A stretch of DNA of 64,000 bases from Actinacidiphila acidipaludis. Its GTDB lineage: Bacteria; Actinomycetota; Actinomycetes; Streptomycetales; Streptomycetaceae. Positions 41,656-50,700 of this stretch are shown one piece after another. Each line of letters opens with the position of its first letter. Within the stretch, counting starts at the first letter, position 1. The stretch covers positions 1-64,000 of the forward strand of contig NZ_JAINZZ010000008.1 of NCBI RefSeq assembly GCF_019890725.1. Reading direction: 5' to 3'. Made by a program: the position numbers and the translations under genes. The notes beneath the pieces were generated by a model. That model was not told the origin of the DNA and did not search any database. It saw only the letters and a program-made list of their open reading frames with translations.

Positions 41656-41783
41656 CGCAGGGGATTCCTCTCGCAGGCCGGCACCGTGGCCGGTGATCGG
41701 GTTCGTCGGCGTCCGCTTTGGTGACTGAACCCCGCGTGTACCCAAGGCGCCGCCGGTCATGCCGTCCGAGGGATGAAAAGGCG

Positions 41784-41814
41784 TTGACCAGGCAGGGTGC
41801 GGCCCGCGTACGGT
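41784..41814 (+). promoter_or_regulatory. Probable leaderless promoter of the GNAT gene
   Basis: TTGACC (41784) and TACGGT (41809) are separated by 19 bases, with the ATG six bases after the -10 hexamer. No ribosome-binding site intervenes. This is the layout of actinobacterial leaderless transcripts. Confidence 0.55.
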
Positions 41815-41820
41815 GCGCGC

Positions 41821-42441
41821 ATGGTTGCCAAGAGCCCCGCGCCCATCGTTCTCGACGGGCGTTCCGTACGCCTCGAACCTCTGGACCCGTCGGTCCACGC
41901 CGCGGACCTGTTCGCCGCCGGCGGCGGTGACGAGGAGGTGTGGCGGTGGCTGCCCGCCGAGCCGCCGCGGAGCGAGGAGGAGCTGCGGGCGCTGGCCGGC
42001 CGGGTGGCCGCCGCGGCCGGCTCCGCGGGCGGCCTCGCCTTCGCGGTGGTGGAGAAGAGCGGCGGCCGGGCCGTCGGCTGGACCACGTACCACGATGTGA
42101 GCACGGTCGACGAGCGCCTGGAGATCGGCTGGACCTGGTACGGCCGCGCGTACTGGCGCACGGCCGTCAACACCGAGTCGAAGCTGCTGCTGATGACGCA
42201 CGCCTTCGAGGACCTCGGCATGGGCCGGATCATGTGGAAGACCGACCACCTCAACACGCGTTCCCAGCAGGCCATCAGCCGCCTCGGCGCGGTCCGCGAG
42301 GGCGTGTGGCGCCGGCACTGTCTGCGCTCGGACGGTGTGACCTGGCGCGACAGCGTCTTCTTCTCGATGCTGGCCGACGAGTGGCCGGACGCCAAGGCGC
42401 GGCTCCGCGCCCGCCTGACGGAGCACTCCGCGCGGGGCTGA
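41821..42441 (+). CDS. GNAT acetyltransferase (RimJ/RimL type)
   Basis: The 206-residue protein matches RimJ/RimL-like GNATs: SVRLEPLDPSVHAADLF at the N-terminus, GWTTYHDVSTVDERLEIGWTWY, and the acceptor region HLNTRSQQAISRLGAVREGVWRRH. Typical substrates are ribosomal-protein or small-molecule amines. The ATG at 41821 is chosen as the likely transcription start; the in-frame upstream GTG at 41797 would include the promoter. Confidence 0.88.
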   Translation: MVAKSPAPIVLDGRSVRLEPLDPSVHAADLFAAGGGDEEVWRWLPAEPPRSEEELRALAGRVAAAAGSAGGLAFAVVEKSGGRAVGWTTYHDVSTVDERLEIGWTWYGRAYWRTAVNTESKLLLMTHAFEDLGMGRIMWKTDHLNTRSQQAISRLGAVREGVWRRHCLRSDGVTWRDSVFFSMLADEWPDAKARLRARLTEHSARG

Positions 42442-42476
42442 GGTGTGACGCCGGGCCCGCGAGCGGGTCGACGTCT

Positions 42477-42608
42477 GCGGCTCGCGGGGCGGGGGGTTCG
42501 GCGGCTCGCGGGGCGGGGGGTCGGCGGCTCGCGAGTCCAGAGGTGCCAGCCGCGGGCCCGGCGCTTCCCCGGGCGGCCGCCCGACCCGGCGGTTCCCCGG
42601 GCGGCCGC
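42477..42608. repeat. GC-rich direct repeats between converging genes
   Basis: GCGGCTCGCGGGGCGGGG opens tandem units at 42477-42500 and 42501-42523, with a partial third at 42524-42533. Further on, TTCCCCGGGCGGCCGC occurs at 42565-42580 and 42593-42608. The region separates the GNAT and protease 3' ends. Confidence 0.75.
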
Positions 42609-42628
42609 TCGGCACGGCCGCCCGCAGG

Positions 42629-44200
42629 TCACAGATGCAGGTCGCGCAGCGTGTCCTTCGCCAGCGTCGGCTCCAGCACGGCCAGCTCCGCGTCGATCGC
42701 GGCGACCTCCGCCGCGTCGAGCCAGACCGTCCCGGGCTCCGGCGGCGCCTTCGCCAGCAGGTCACGGCGCAGGTAGCGCGGCGGGTGCGTGGCACGGACC
42801 CGGTGGCCCCGGCGCTCGTCCACCCGCCGCAGCCGCTCCCACTCGTGCCCGGGAACGGTCCGCGCGTGCTCGGCGAGGTGGGCCCACAGGCCGTCGGCGA
42901 TCGCCCGGGGATCGGCGCCCCGGTTCCTGGTCCGGGCGAGGATGCCCTGGCGGCGCAGTTCGTGCATGACGGAGTCGCCGCCCAGCAGCGCGTCCAGGAC
43001 CTCCACCATCGCCTCGGTGGAGGCGGTCCGGGCGGCCACGGCGTCGGCGCGGTACTCGGCGCGGCGCGCCGTGTGCAGGGTGCAGCGGTCCAGCAGCCTC
43101 AGCAGGGCGAGCACCGCGCCGCGCGGCACGGTCATCAGCGCGCGGGCCACCGCCTCCAGGGCGCCGCGGCGCAGCCGGGCGGCCGGGAGCAGCAGCACGT
43201 ACCAGCCCGCCAGGGTGTTCAGGGCCGTGCCGACGACCATGCCGCGCCGCATGTCGCCGTTGGCGTAGTGCCCGAACTCGTGGCCGAGGACCGCGACGCG
43301 CTGCTGCGGGGTCAGCACGTGCCACAGCGGTAGCCCGAGGGTCAGCAGGCGCCGGTGCCGGATCCCGTACGCGGTGACCGAGGCGTTGAACCCGGCGTCG
43401 ATGACGACCTTGTCGGCGGTGCGGGTGCCCGCCGCCGAGGCGACGCTGTCGAGCAGTGCGAACAGGCGTGGGGCGTCGGCGCGTTCGAGGGTCACGGCGT
43501 GCCGGGGCAGCCGCGGGAAACGGGGCCGGATGGCCGCGGCGAGGAGCAGCAGCACGAGGCCGGGCAGCACCTGGGTGAGCACCGGGAAGCCGAGGACGAC
43601 CAGCAGCACGCCGGTGACGGCCACCACGACGGTGGTCAAGTGGACCAGCCAGGCCAGGACATGGGCCGCGATGCCCGCAGCGTCCAGGGACGGTGCCGCG
43701 ACGCCCGCGCCGGCGTGGGCGGCGAGGTCGGCGTGCAGCCGGTCGCCCCGCCGGTCCGCGGAGCGCTTGGCACGGATCTGAAGGCGGCCCTTCAGCGGCT
43801 TCGGACCCTCGGGGTCGGTGTTCCAGCCGCAGGCGGCGCACCAGACCACGAAGCGGGCGTCGGCGGGCACGGGTTCGCCGCAGTCGGGGCAGGTCTGCTG
43901 AGGGGTACGCGCGGTCGTGGTGGTGGTTGCCCGCGTGGTGCTTGCCCTCGTGGTGGTGGCCCGCGTGGTGGTGGTTGCCGGCGGTGCGGAGGCCGGAGCC
44001 GCGGCGGACGGCGGTGCGGAGGCCGGCGGTGCGGTGGGTGCCGGTGCCGTGGGTGCCGGTTCCGTGGGCGGCAGGGCGATGCTCGGCCCTGCGCTGGCGG
44101 CTGGCGTTCGCCCAGTTGAGGCTGTGCCGGCCTGCGCGGTGTCCTCGGCGGTGGAGACGAGGCTCGCGGTTCTCGCCGGTGGTATGTCGTTGTCCTTCAT
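42629..44200 (-). CDS. M48-family zinc metalloprotease with zinc ribbon
   Basis: The 523-residue protein has three parts. Residues 1-100 are a disordered Ala/Pro/Thr/Ser-rich tail, with a threonine-arginine repeat stretch. Then a zinc ribbon (CPDCGE...CAACGW) and a basic linker. From about residue 170 come paired membrane helices (HVLAWLVHLTTVVVAVTGVL; VLTQVLPGLVLLLLAAA) and the M48 catalytic domain with HEFGH, plus a downstream EYRADAVAA. It likely cleaves membrane or misfolded proteins, like HtpX. Zinc ribbon plus tail in front is unusual for the family. GGGGGGAA precedes the ATG. Confidence 0.88.
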   Translation of the reverse strand: MKDNDIPPARTASLVSTAEDTAQAGTASTGRTPAASAGPSIALPPTEPAPTAPAPTAPPASAPPSAAAPASAPPATTTTRATTTRASTTRATTTTTARTPQQTCPDCGEPVPADARFVVWCAACGWNTDPEGPKPLKGRLQIRAKRSADRRGDRLHADLAAHAGAGVAAPSLDAAGIAAHVLAWLVHLTTVVVAVTGVLLVVLGFPVLTQVLPGLVLLLLAAAIRPRFPRLPRHAVTLERADAPRLFALLDSVASAAGTRTADKVVIDAGFNASVTAYGIRHRRLLTLGLPLWHVLTPQQRVAVLGHEFGHYANGDMRRGMVVGTALNTLAGWYVLLLPAARLRRGALEAVARALMTVPRGAVLALLRLLDRCTLHTARRAEYRADAVAARTASTEAMVEVLDALLGGDSVMHELRRQGILARTRNRGADPRAIADGLWAHLAEHARTVPGHEWERLRRVDERRGHRVRATHPPRYLRRDLLAKAPPEPGTVWLDAAEVAAIDAELAVLEPTLAKDTLRDLHL

Positions 44201-44414
44201 GGTTCCCCCCACAAGTGACGTCGTGCTGCCCGGGCGAACAGCCGGGGCGCGGAACTGTACCGGACCGCCGGACACCCACGGCGTGCGGGCGGGCGGCGAG
44301 ATCCCGCGCCCGGGCGGAACGGAACCGTGGCCCGTCCCGGACGCCCGGACCAGGGGTGGTCCGCGGCGCCCGGGAGTGACGTCCACACCCAAGAGCGTTC
44401 GTCCACACCGGACT

Positions 44415-45482
44415 TCACTCGTACTCCGTGCCTCCCTTACGCGTGAGGTACGCGTCGCTGACGACCTTGGCGATGGCGCGGCCGCCGAGCTCGGGGCTGT
44501 AGGCGTCCGTGGCGGTGCGCACCACCACGCCCTCCCGGATGTGCAGGCCGCGGCCGGAGACGGACTCCTTGCCCTGCGCCAGCTCCAGCACCCGGTCGAG
44601 GTCGAAGGGCCCCTCGAACAGCCTTGGCACGAGCGGGAGTTCGCCGACCGGCAGGGACGCGGGGTCGAGCCAGCGCAGCCGGCCCCCGATGTCGGCGCAC
44701 ACGTCGAACGCCGCGAAGCCCGGCAGGCCCCGGCCGGCGTCGACGCCGTACCCGAGGTCCTGCACCCCGTTTCCGTACACCTCGCCGTACACCCCGATCC
44801 GGTCGGCCCCCAGCTTCTCGGCCAGGGCGGCGGCGAGTTCGGGCAGTCGGTAACCGCGGACGGCACGCCAGTACAGGTTCCCCTGCGCCTCCTTGAGCGC
44901 CAGCCGCTGACCTCCGAGCCCCTTGGACGTGACGTGCACGGTGCCGGACCCGGCGTAGTACGTCAGGCAGCACGCCGTTCCGTGCAGCTTCTCCGTCACC
45001 GTGACCAGGTCACCGGCGGAGAAGATGCCCGGGTAGCGCTTGAGGTTCTCGATGTCGGTCCACGGCAGCAGGTCCGGGGCGGGCTCCACGTCGCCGCTCA
45101 TCGAGATCGGCACCGGCGGCACCCACTTGACGACGCCGAGGCGTTCCGCGAAGTCCTCGCCGGCGGCGGCCGCGGACTCCAGGTCGACGCCGCCGAGCGC
45201 CGACGGCCGGCACACGGGGCCCTGGGACAGCTCGCCGCGCAGCCGCACGGCCCGCACCCGGTTCGCCGCGGCTCCCGCGAGCCGTCCGGTGAGCCCGAGT
45301 TCGGCGATCAGCGGCTCCGGCAGCACCGCCTGTTCGGGGATGTACACCGCGAACTCCCCCGTCCGGTAGACGCCCCTGGCGACGACCGCCCGGTACAGGC
45401 CCACCTGCGCGAGCTCCAGTGCGTCGGCGTTCGGGTGGTCCAGGATCGTGAGCCGCTCGGCGGTCACGCGCAGTGTGGACAT
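44415..45482 (-). CDS. ATP-dependent RNA ligase (DraRnl/Rnl5-like)
   Basis: The 355-residue protein has the nucleotidyltransferase motifs of RNA ligases: motif I TEKLHG with the adenylated Lys at residue 165, motif III VYGEVYG (231-237), motif IV REGVVVR (316-322) and motif V KVVS (339-342). An OB-fold-like N-terminal domain of about 130 residues precedes the catalytic part, as in Deinococcus RNA ligase (OB domain ahead of the ligase core). These ligases seal nicked or broken RNA, preferring 3'-OH/5'-PO4 ends. Start at the ATG giving MSTLRVTAERL. No partner repair genes (kinase-phosphatase, RtcB) are seen nearby. Confidence 0.85.
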   Translation of the reverse strand: MSTLRVTAERLTILDHPNADALELAQVGLYRAVVARGVYRTGEFAVYIPEQAVLPEPLIAELGLTGRLAGAAANRVRAVRLRGELSQGPVCRPSALGGVDLESAAAAGEDFAERLGVVKWVPPVPISMSGDVEPAPDLLPWTDIENLKRYPGIFSAGDLVTVTEKLHGTACCLTYYAGSGTVHVTSKGLGGQRLALKEAQGNLYWRAVRGYRLPELAAALAEKLGADRIGVYGEVYGNGVQDLGYGVDAGRGLPGFAAFDVCADIGGRLRWLDPASLPVGELPLVPRLFEGPFDLDRVLELAQGKESVSGRGLHIREGVVVRTATDAYSPELGGRAIAKVVSDAYLTRKGGTEYE

Positions 45483-45640
45483 GGCTGTGCCCTCCCCCAT
45501 GGTTCGTCGTGGTGTGCGCGGCGATCACCCCTGGGCGCCGCGCAGTTCACTGTGTCGGCTCACCGACGCGGCCTGCCAGTGGTTTTCCTCCGGCGGCCGT
45601 CGGGGAGGGCGCGGTGCGGGCCGTGTGCGAGGCTGCGGGT

Positions 45641-46612
45641 ATGCGATACCTCATCATCGGCGCCGGCGCGGTCGGCGGGACGATCGGCGGACGGCTCTTC
45701 GACGCCGGGCACGAGGTTGTGCTCGTGGCACGCGGGGCGAACGCCGAGGCGCTGCGGGAACACGGACTGCGCGTCGAACTCCCCGACCGGGCGCTGTCGT
45801 TGACCGTGCCGGTGGCCGCTGGTCCGGAGGAGCTGACGCCGCGCCCCGACGACGTGCTGGTGCTGTCGGTGAAGACCCAGGACACCGCGGCCGCGCTCGC
45901 CGCCTGGGCCGCCTACGGCGAGGACGTTCCTGTGGTGTGCGCGCAGAACGGCGTCGACAACGAGCGGATGGCGCTGCGCCGCTTCCGGGACGTCTACGGC
46001 ATGTGCGTGTGGCTGCCGTCCTCGCACCTGGAGCCGGGTGTGGTGCGGGCCCCGTGCGCTCCGCTGACCGGCATCCTCCACCTGGGCAGGGCGCCGTCCG
46101 GCGCGGACGACGTCGCTCGGCGGATCGCCGCCGACCTGGAGACCTCGGGCTTCGCGGCGCCGGTCAGCGACGAGGTGATGGCGTGGAAGTACGCCAAGCT
46201 GCTCGCGAACCTCGGCAACGCGGCGGAGGCCGTGTGCGGCGCCGAGGAGGAGGCGTCCGCGGAGGAACTGACCGCCCGGGCACGGGCGGAGGGCCGGGCG
46301 GTGCTGGCGGCGGCCGCCATCTCCTGGGTCAGCGCCGAGGAGTACGCCCGGGTGCGCGGTGACCGGATGCGGCTCCTGCCGGTCAAGGGCGAGGAGCGCG
46401 GCGGCGGTTCCTCCTGGCAGAGCCTGATGCGGGGCACGGGCACGATCGAGGCGGACTACCTGAACGGCGAGATCGCGCTGCTGGGCCGCACCGTGGGAGT
46501 GCCGACACCGGTCAACACCGCACTCCAGCGCATGGCGAACCGCTTCGCCCGCGAGCACCGGAAGCCGGGGTCCCTGTCCGCGGACGAACTGGCCGCGCTG
46601 ATGGGCGCATAG
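45641..46612 (+). CDS. 2-dehydropantoate 2-reductase (ketopantoate reductase family)
   Basis: The 323-residue protein begins MRYLIIGAGAVGGTIGGRLFDAGHEV, the NADP-binding fold, then CAQNGVDNE and a C-terminal helical domain with WKYAKLLANLGNA (catalytic Lys-Asn region) and NGEIALLGRTVGVPTPVN. Ketopantoate reductases make pantoate for pantothenate; actinobacteria carry many paralogues, some used for other 2-oxoacids, so PanE role is only a possibility. GAGG lies upstream of the ATG. It diverges from the RNA ligase gene. Confidence 0.88.
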   Translation: MRYLIIGAGAVGGTIGGRLFDAGHEVVLVARGANAEALREHGLRVELPDRALSLTVPVAAGPEELTPRPDDVLVLSVKTQDTAAALAAWAAYGEDVPVVCAQNGVDNERMALRRFRDVYGMCVWLPSSHLEPGVVRAPCAPLTGILHLGRAPSGADDVARRIAADLETSGFAAPVSDEVMAWKYAKLLANLGNAAEAVCGAEEEASAEELTARARAEGRAVLAAAAISWVSAEEYARVRGDRMRLLPVKGEERGGGSSWQSLMRGTGTIEADYLNGEIALLGRTVGVPTPVNTALQRMANRFAREHRKPGSLSADELAALMGA

Positions 46613-46751
46613 AGGCGCCCGGTCCACTCTCCGCCCTCGCTATAGGGCACTGTGCGGACGGCATCGCGGCCGCGGCACTCGGATCCGGCACGCACACATG
46701 GTTCGGCCCACAGGCAGTACGGCACGGCTCCGTCGCGCAGCCCGTCTACGC

Positions 46752-46787
46752 AAAAAACCCGCCCCCGAGCGGTGGCCCGGGGGCGGG
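46752..46787 (-). terminator. Rho-independent terminator of the DUF5107 gene
   Basis: On the minus strand, CCCGCCCCC (46779-46787) pairs with GGGGGCGGG (46758-46766) around a 12-base loop and is followed by six T (46752-46757). It lies 22 bases past the DUF5107 stop. Confidence 0.88.
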
Positions 46788-46809
46788 ATCAACGGCTGTT
46801 CCCTGAACC

Positions 46810-48912
46810 TCAGCTCGTCGACGCGTCCGGGCGCATGCGGAAGTCGTAGGCGGCCGGGAGCGGGTGGGCTGCGCGGGCCTCGATGCGGATGGCGTCGTCG
46901 ACGGGCGCGCCGGCCGCGACCAGGGCCTCGGCGATGGCGTGCCAGGTGTCGCTGAGCGTCTCGTCGCCCTCGCGGAGGTTCTCCACGGTGAAGCCCGCGT
47001 CGAAGATCGCCCGCGCCCGTTCGGCGTCACCGCGGGCCAGCGCGGCCTGGGCGCGCAGCAGTTGGACGCGGCCGCCCTCGAGCGGGGTCGAGCCGCCCGC
47101 AGCCGGCTCGTCCAGGAGCTGCTCCGCCTCGGCGGCGCGGTCCGCGTCGAGCAGCGCGGGCACGGCCTCCAGCAGCAGGGCCCGCTGGACGGTTCTGGCC
47201 GCGTCCTGCGCCGGTCCCGGCTCCGCGGCGGCCGCCGGGGTCTGTTCGCGCAGGCTCGCGCAGGCCGCGAGGTAGCGGTCGGCCGCCTGCTGCGGCTGGC
47301 CCGCGACGGCCTCGGCGACGGCCAGGGCACGCAGCGCCCAGGGCGAGCCGTGCGCCTCGACGGACCGCTCCCAGCTGCGCACGGCCTGGGCCCGGTCACC
47401 GGCCGCCCACTGGGAGACGCCGAGGTAGTAGTCCAGGAACCACTCGTTGCCGGGGTAGGTGTCGGCGGACTCCAGCAGGTCCCGCCACTGGGGCGCGACC
47501 AGTGCCGGGCCGGGCGGCGCGTCCGCGACGGGCCGGGGGAAGACCCCGGCCAGCAGCAGTTCCAGCCAGGGTTTCTGGGCATCGCCGAGCGTGGCGGCGG
47601 GGAACGGTGTGCCGGGCAGGTCGCCGGTGCCGCGTTCGGTCTCCAGGGCGCCCCAGCCCGACCCGGTGCAGAGGATGTCCTTGGGCTCGGTGTCGGCGTG
47701 CTCCAGCCAGGCGGCGTAGGCGGCGTCGACCGTCTCCCGCGGCAGGGCGGCCTGCAGGCGTCCCGCCGTCTCGGCCCGGGCCGCCGCCCAGTCGTCGCCG
47801 TGGACCAGCGCGGGGTCGGCGGCGAGCGGTCCGTACGCCTCCAGCCAGGAGAAGTCGGAGTCGGGGGCCATCGGGATGTGTTCGAGCTGGGTGCGGGCCA
47901 GTCCGGCCTGGATCTCCAGGTAGCCGCCGGTGCCGGGCTCGGTGAGCCACTCCTGCCAGCGCCGGCCGCCGCGGTCGCTGCCCCACAGGAACAGCTTGCG
48001 GCCGCGCAGCACGTCGGTGGAGGTCTGCACCAGGCCCCGGCCCTCGCCGTCGAGCGCGGCGATCCAGCGCCGGTCGTCGCCCTCGATGTCGAAGAAGTAG
48101 TCCGCGGCATGCTGGGACCGGGTGGTGTACGTGATGTCCGTGGTGCCCGCTCCCCGGGGCGTGGGCACCGGGACGCGGGACAGGGCGCGGGTGTAGTCGA
48201 AGTGGTAGGCCGCGTCGGCCGGGGCCAGGACGCGGGTGTCCTCGGTCTCCGGCACCGCCATGTTCGACCACCAGTAGGCGGGCACCGTGCGGTCGTGCGG
48301 GTTGCGGACCCGGACGCCGACGTACAGGAAGTCCGACTCGGCCGGCAGCCACATGTCGATCTGGAACGGCAGGTCGCGCAGTCGCTCCCACTCCCACAGA
48401 CGGAGCATCTCTCCGCCGTCGGGGGCGGGGAGGCGGGCGGCGTGCAGCGGCGCGCAGGTGTGGGCGCAGTGGCCGGTCGCGCCGAGGTTCCACTCGACGC
48501 CTCCGGAGAACCAGGCGTCGGCCAGTGCGAAGTTGGCCGGCTGGAACACGGGGTTGCGGTAGAGCAGTTCGCGCCCGGTGGGCTTGTGGACGAGGGAGTA
48601 CAGGCGGCCGCCCAGGCCGGGCAGCACGACCGCGCGGACCCGGTCGTTCTCGATGGCTATCGCGTCGAGCCCGGCCGGTGCGCGGTCGCGGCCGTAGCCG
48701 TCCCGCAGCCGGACCGGCAGGACCGAACGCAGCGGCGCGTACCCGATCTGCCGTGCCATGTCGGCCGGCAGCCGGTCGCGGTCACCGGCGTCGACCTGGT
48801 GCACCTCGTCGAGAGGACGCAGGGCGGGCAGCGGGTTCTCCGGGCCGAGGGAAACGGCGGGAAGGGTCACCGTGATGCGCCGCACGGTCGTTGCTGTCGT
48901 AGCCAAGGCCAC
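46810..48912 (-). CDS. DUF5107-TPR protein
   Basis: The 700-residue protein has an N-terminal beta-rich domain resembling galactose mutarotase-type folds, with VVLPGLGGRLYSLVHKPTGRELLYRNPV and GGVEWNLGATGHCAHT, characteristic of DUF5107. From about residue 430, alpha-helical TPR-like repeats follow (YLGVSQWAAGDRAQAVRSWERSV and later). DUF5107-TPR proteins are common in streptomycetes near carbohydrate genes and are thought to bind or process sugars; the function is unproven. GAGAGGTGG precedes the ATG. Its 3' end has a clear terminator. Confidence 0.87.
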   Translation of the reverse strand: MALATTATTVRRITVTLPAVSLGPENPLPALRPLDEVHQVDAGDRDRLPADMARQIGYAPLRSVLPVRLRDGYGRDRAPAGLDAIAIENDRVRAVVLPGLGGRLYSLVHKPTGRELLYRNPVFQPANFALADAWFSGGVEWNLGATGHCAHTCAPLHAARLPAPDGGEMLRLWEWERLRDLPFQIDMWLPAESDFLYVGVRVRNPHDRTVPAYWWSNMAVPETEDTRVLAPADAAYHFDYTRALSRVPVPTPRGAGTTDITYTTRSQHAADYFFDIEGDDRRWIAALDGEGRGLVQTSTDVLRGRKLFLWGSDRGGRRWQEWLTEPGTGGYLEIQAGLARTQLEHIPMAPDSDFSWLEAYGPLAADPALVHGDDWAAARAETAGRLQAALPRETVDAAYAAWLEHADTEPKDILCTGSGWGALETERGTGDLPGTPFPAATLGDAQKPWLELLLAGVFPRPVADAPPGPALVAPQWRDLLESADTYPGNEWFLDYYLGVSQWAAGDRAQAVRSWERSVEAHGSPWALRALAVAEAVAGQPQQAADRYLAACASLREQTPAAAAEPGPAQDAARTVQRALLLEAVPALLDADRAAEAEQLLDEPAAGGSTPLEGGRVQLLRAQAALARGDAERARAIFDAGFTVENLREGDETLSDTWHAIAEALVAAGAPVDDAIRIEARAAHPLPAAYDFRMRPDASTS

Positions 48913-49141
48913 CTCTCTTGCCCGCGGCCGCTTCGAATCGGTCGGCCGTTACGGTGACCATGGAACATGGTCCGGCGCCGACTGACCAGGGCCCCCCGGG
49001 GTCAGGGTTGGGCAAAGGCCGAGGAAACGGCCGCTTTTCCGGGCCCGGGGCCCGGCCCGGCGGTGACCGGCGGGACGTTCCGGGCAGCAGGTCGGCCCAG
49101 GCCGGCGGCTGTTGTCGGCGGTCACTGCTACAACGGACGCC

Positions 49142-49921
49142 ATGACGACTTCGCGCTTCCCCGAACCGTCCTTCGGGGACCGGCTGGAGCTGATCGAGGA
49201 GCGGTCCGCCGCGCTGCGGACGGCAGCCGAGGCGGCCGATCCGAAGGCCCGGATCCCTGGCTGCCCGGACTGGACCGTGCCGGACCTGGTGGCGCATCTG
49301 GGCCAGGTGCAAAGGTTCTGGGCGGCGACGGTGGCGGCGGGGCCGGCGCTGCGTCCGCCCGTCGACGTGGGCGGACAAGGCGACGCGCCCGCAGGCGACC
49401 TGCTGGAGTGGTCGGTGGCGTCCACGCTGCTGCTGCTCGACGCCCTCAAGGCCGCGGGCCCCGACGTGTCCTGCTGGACGTGGTGGGCGGACTCCGGCAC
49501 CCCGGCGACGGCCGGCTCGGTGGCCCGCCACCAGGTCCAGGAGGCCGCTGTGCACGCGCGGGACGCCCAGGAGGCGGCAGGCGCTCCCGAACCCCTGCCG
49601 GCCGCGATCGCCGTGGACGCGGTGGACGAGTTCCTGCATGTGGGCTTCGGTTCCATGGACGGCTGGCCGCACGCCCCGGCCCGGGTCCGGCTGGTCAGCG
49701 AGGAGGGCCCGGCCTGGACCCTGATCCTCGACGAGACCGGCGCCTCCGCCGTGCGCGGCGGCCCGGACGGGGGTCCGACGGTCGGGGCGACCATCTCCGG
49801 TTCCGCCGGCGACCTCCTTCTCGGCCTGTACCGCAGGGCCCCTTGGGACGACGGTCCGCTGCGGGTGACCGGCGATGCCGAGCTGGTACGGCAGTTGGTG
49901 GTCTGGCCCCCGCTCGGTTGA
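49142..49921 (+). CDS. Maleylpyruvate isomerase-family mycothiol-dependent enzyme
   Basis: The 259-residue protein shows the MDMPI/DinB pattern: ARIPGCPDWTVPDLVAHLGQVQRFWA, with the first His ligand, and later VARHQVQEAAVHARDAQ with the other ligands. The C-terminal SCP2-like part has AWTLILDETGASAV and ISGSAGDLLLGLYRR. These enzymes use mycothiol for isomerisation or detoxification. Start at MTTSRFPEPSF; a possible -10 (TACAAC) lies ten bases upstream, so a near-leaderless transcript is possible. It diverges from DUF5107. Confidence 0.87.
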   Translation: MTTSRFPEPSFGDRLELIEERSAALRTAAEAADPKARIPGCPDWTVPDLVAHLGQVQRFWAATVAAGPALRPPVDVGGQGDAPAGDLLEWSVASTLLLLDALKAAGPDVSCWTWWADSGTPATAGSVARHQVQEAAVHARDAQEAAGAPEPLPAAIAVDAVDEFLHVGFGSMDGWPHAPARVRLVSEEGPAWTLILDETGASAVRGGPDGGPTVGATISGSAGDLLLGLYRRAPWDDGPLRVTGDAELVRQLVVWPPLG

Positions 49922-49953
49922 AGACGTACCGTCCTGACGAAGGGGTGATGCCC

Positions 49954-50691
49954 ATGTCAGGACGGGTACTGCTCACGACAGGCGCCCTGTGCGGGGCGTT
50001 GGCGCTGCTCGGCGGCTGCTCGTTCGGCAGCCACACGGACGACTCCGCTCCGGCCCCGGAGGTGACGGTCTCCCAGCCACCGCCGGTGGGCAGCATCGAG
50101 CATCCCCGCCCAGTGGAGTGCATCGACGGCATGACCTCCGCCGTCGGCCCGCGACACCAGGGCTCGCCGCCGGCCTCGGGCGCGGCGTCCGACGCGGGCG
50201 CCACCCCCGCCGCAGGCTCGGCCCAGGGAGCACCGGCGGGCACGTCCTCCCGACCTGCCTCTCCCCGATCCAGCGCCTCGCCGTCGTCAGCCGGTCCCGG
50301 CGGCCAGGGGGCCGCCGATGTCCGCGTCGGACCTCTGGTGTGGCGGGGCCTGCGCGGGCTGGAGACGGGCGACCAGCACGCCCACGGGATACAGAACTCC
50401 GGCGGCTGGCACTACCGCATCTTCCCCGACCTCGATGCGGGCGCGGTGGTCACCGTCACCATCGGCCCCGAGCAACGCGCCCGGGCCGGCCTGGAGTACG
50501 GCGGCGGCTACGGAACCACTCCCGCGCCCTCCGTCACCTTCCACAGCTGCCCCGCGGCGACCACCACCTTCTCGGGCGGCTTCTTCGTCGCCGGGGACGG
50601 CCGGGCGTGCGTCCCGGTGGACGTCAAGGTCGGCGACGCGGCCGTGCAGCACATCGTGATCTCCTTCTTCAAGGGACGCTGCCCTGCGTAG
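49954..50691 (+). CDS. Lipoprotein with Ser/Ala/Pro-rich spacer, unknown function
   Basis: The 245-residue product has a lipobox, LLGGC, at the end of a hydrophobic signal (MSGRVLLTTGALCGALALL). A flexible Pro/Ser/Ala/Gly spacer (about residues 75-125) leads to a C-terminal beta-rich domain with cysteines (FHSCPA, GRACVPVD, GRCPA). I do not recognise the domain. AAGGGG precedes the ATG at 49954; an ATG at 49948 is possible. Nine bases separate it from the ankyrin gene, so both are probably co-transcribed. Confidence 0.8.
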   Translation: MSGRVLLTTGALCGALALLGGCSFGSHTDDSAPAPEVTVSQPPPVGSIEHPRPVECIDGMTSAVGPRHQGSPPASGAASDAGATPAAGSAQGAPAGTSSRPASPRSSASPSSAGPGGQGAADVRVGPLVWRGLRGLETGDQHAHGIQNSGGWHYRIFPDLDAGAVVTVTIGPEQRARAGLEYGGGYGTTPAPSVTFHSCPAATTTFSGGFFVAGDGRACVPVDVKVGDAAVQHIVISFFKGRCPA

Positions 50692-50700
50692 GGTGGCTCC

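Noticed and set aside
46864..48957. 697-residue plus-strand open frame
   Set aside because: Antisense shadow of the DUF5107-TPR gene, which has family motifs, a ribosome-binding site and a terminator.
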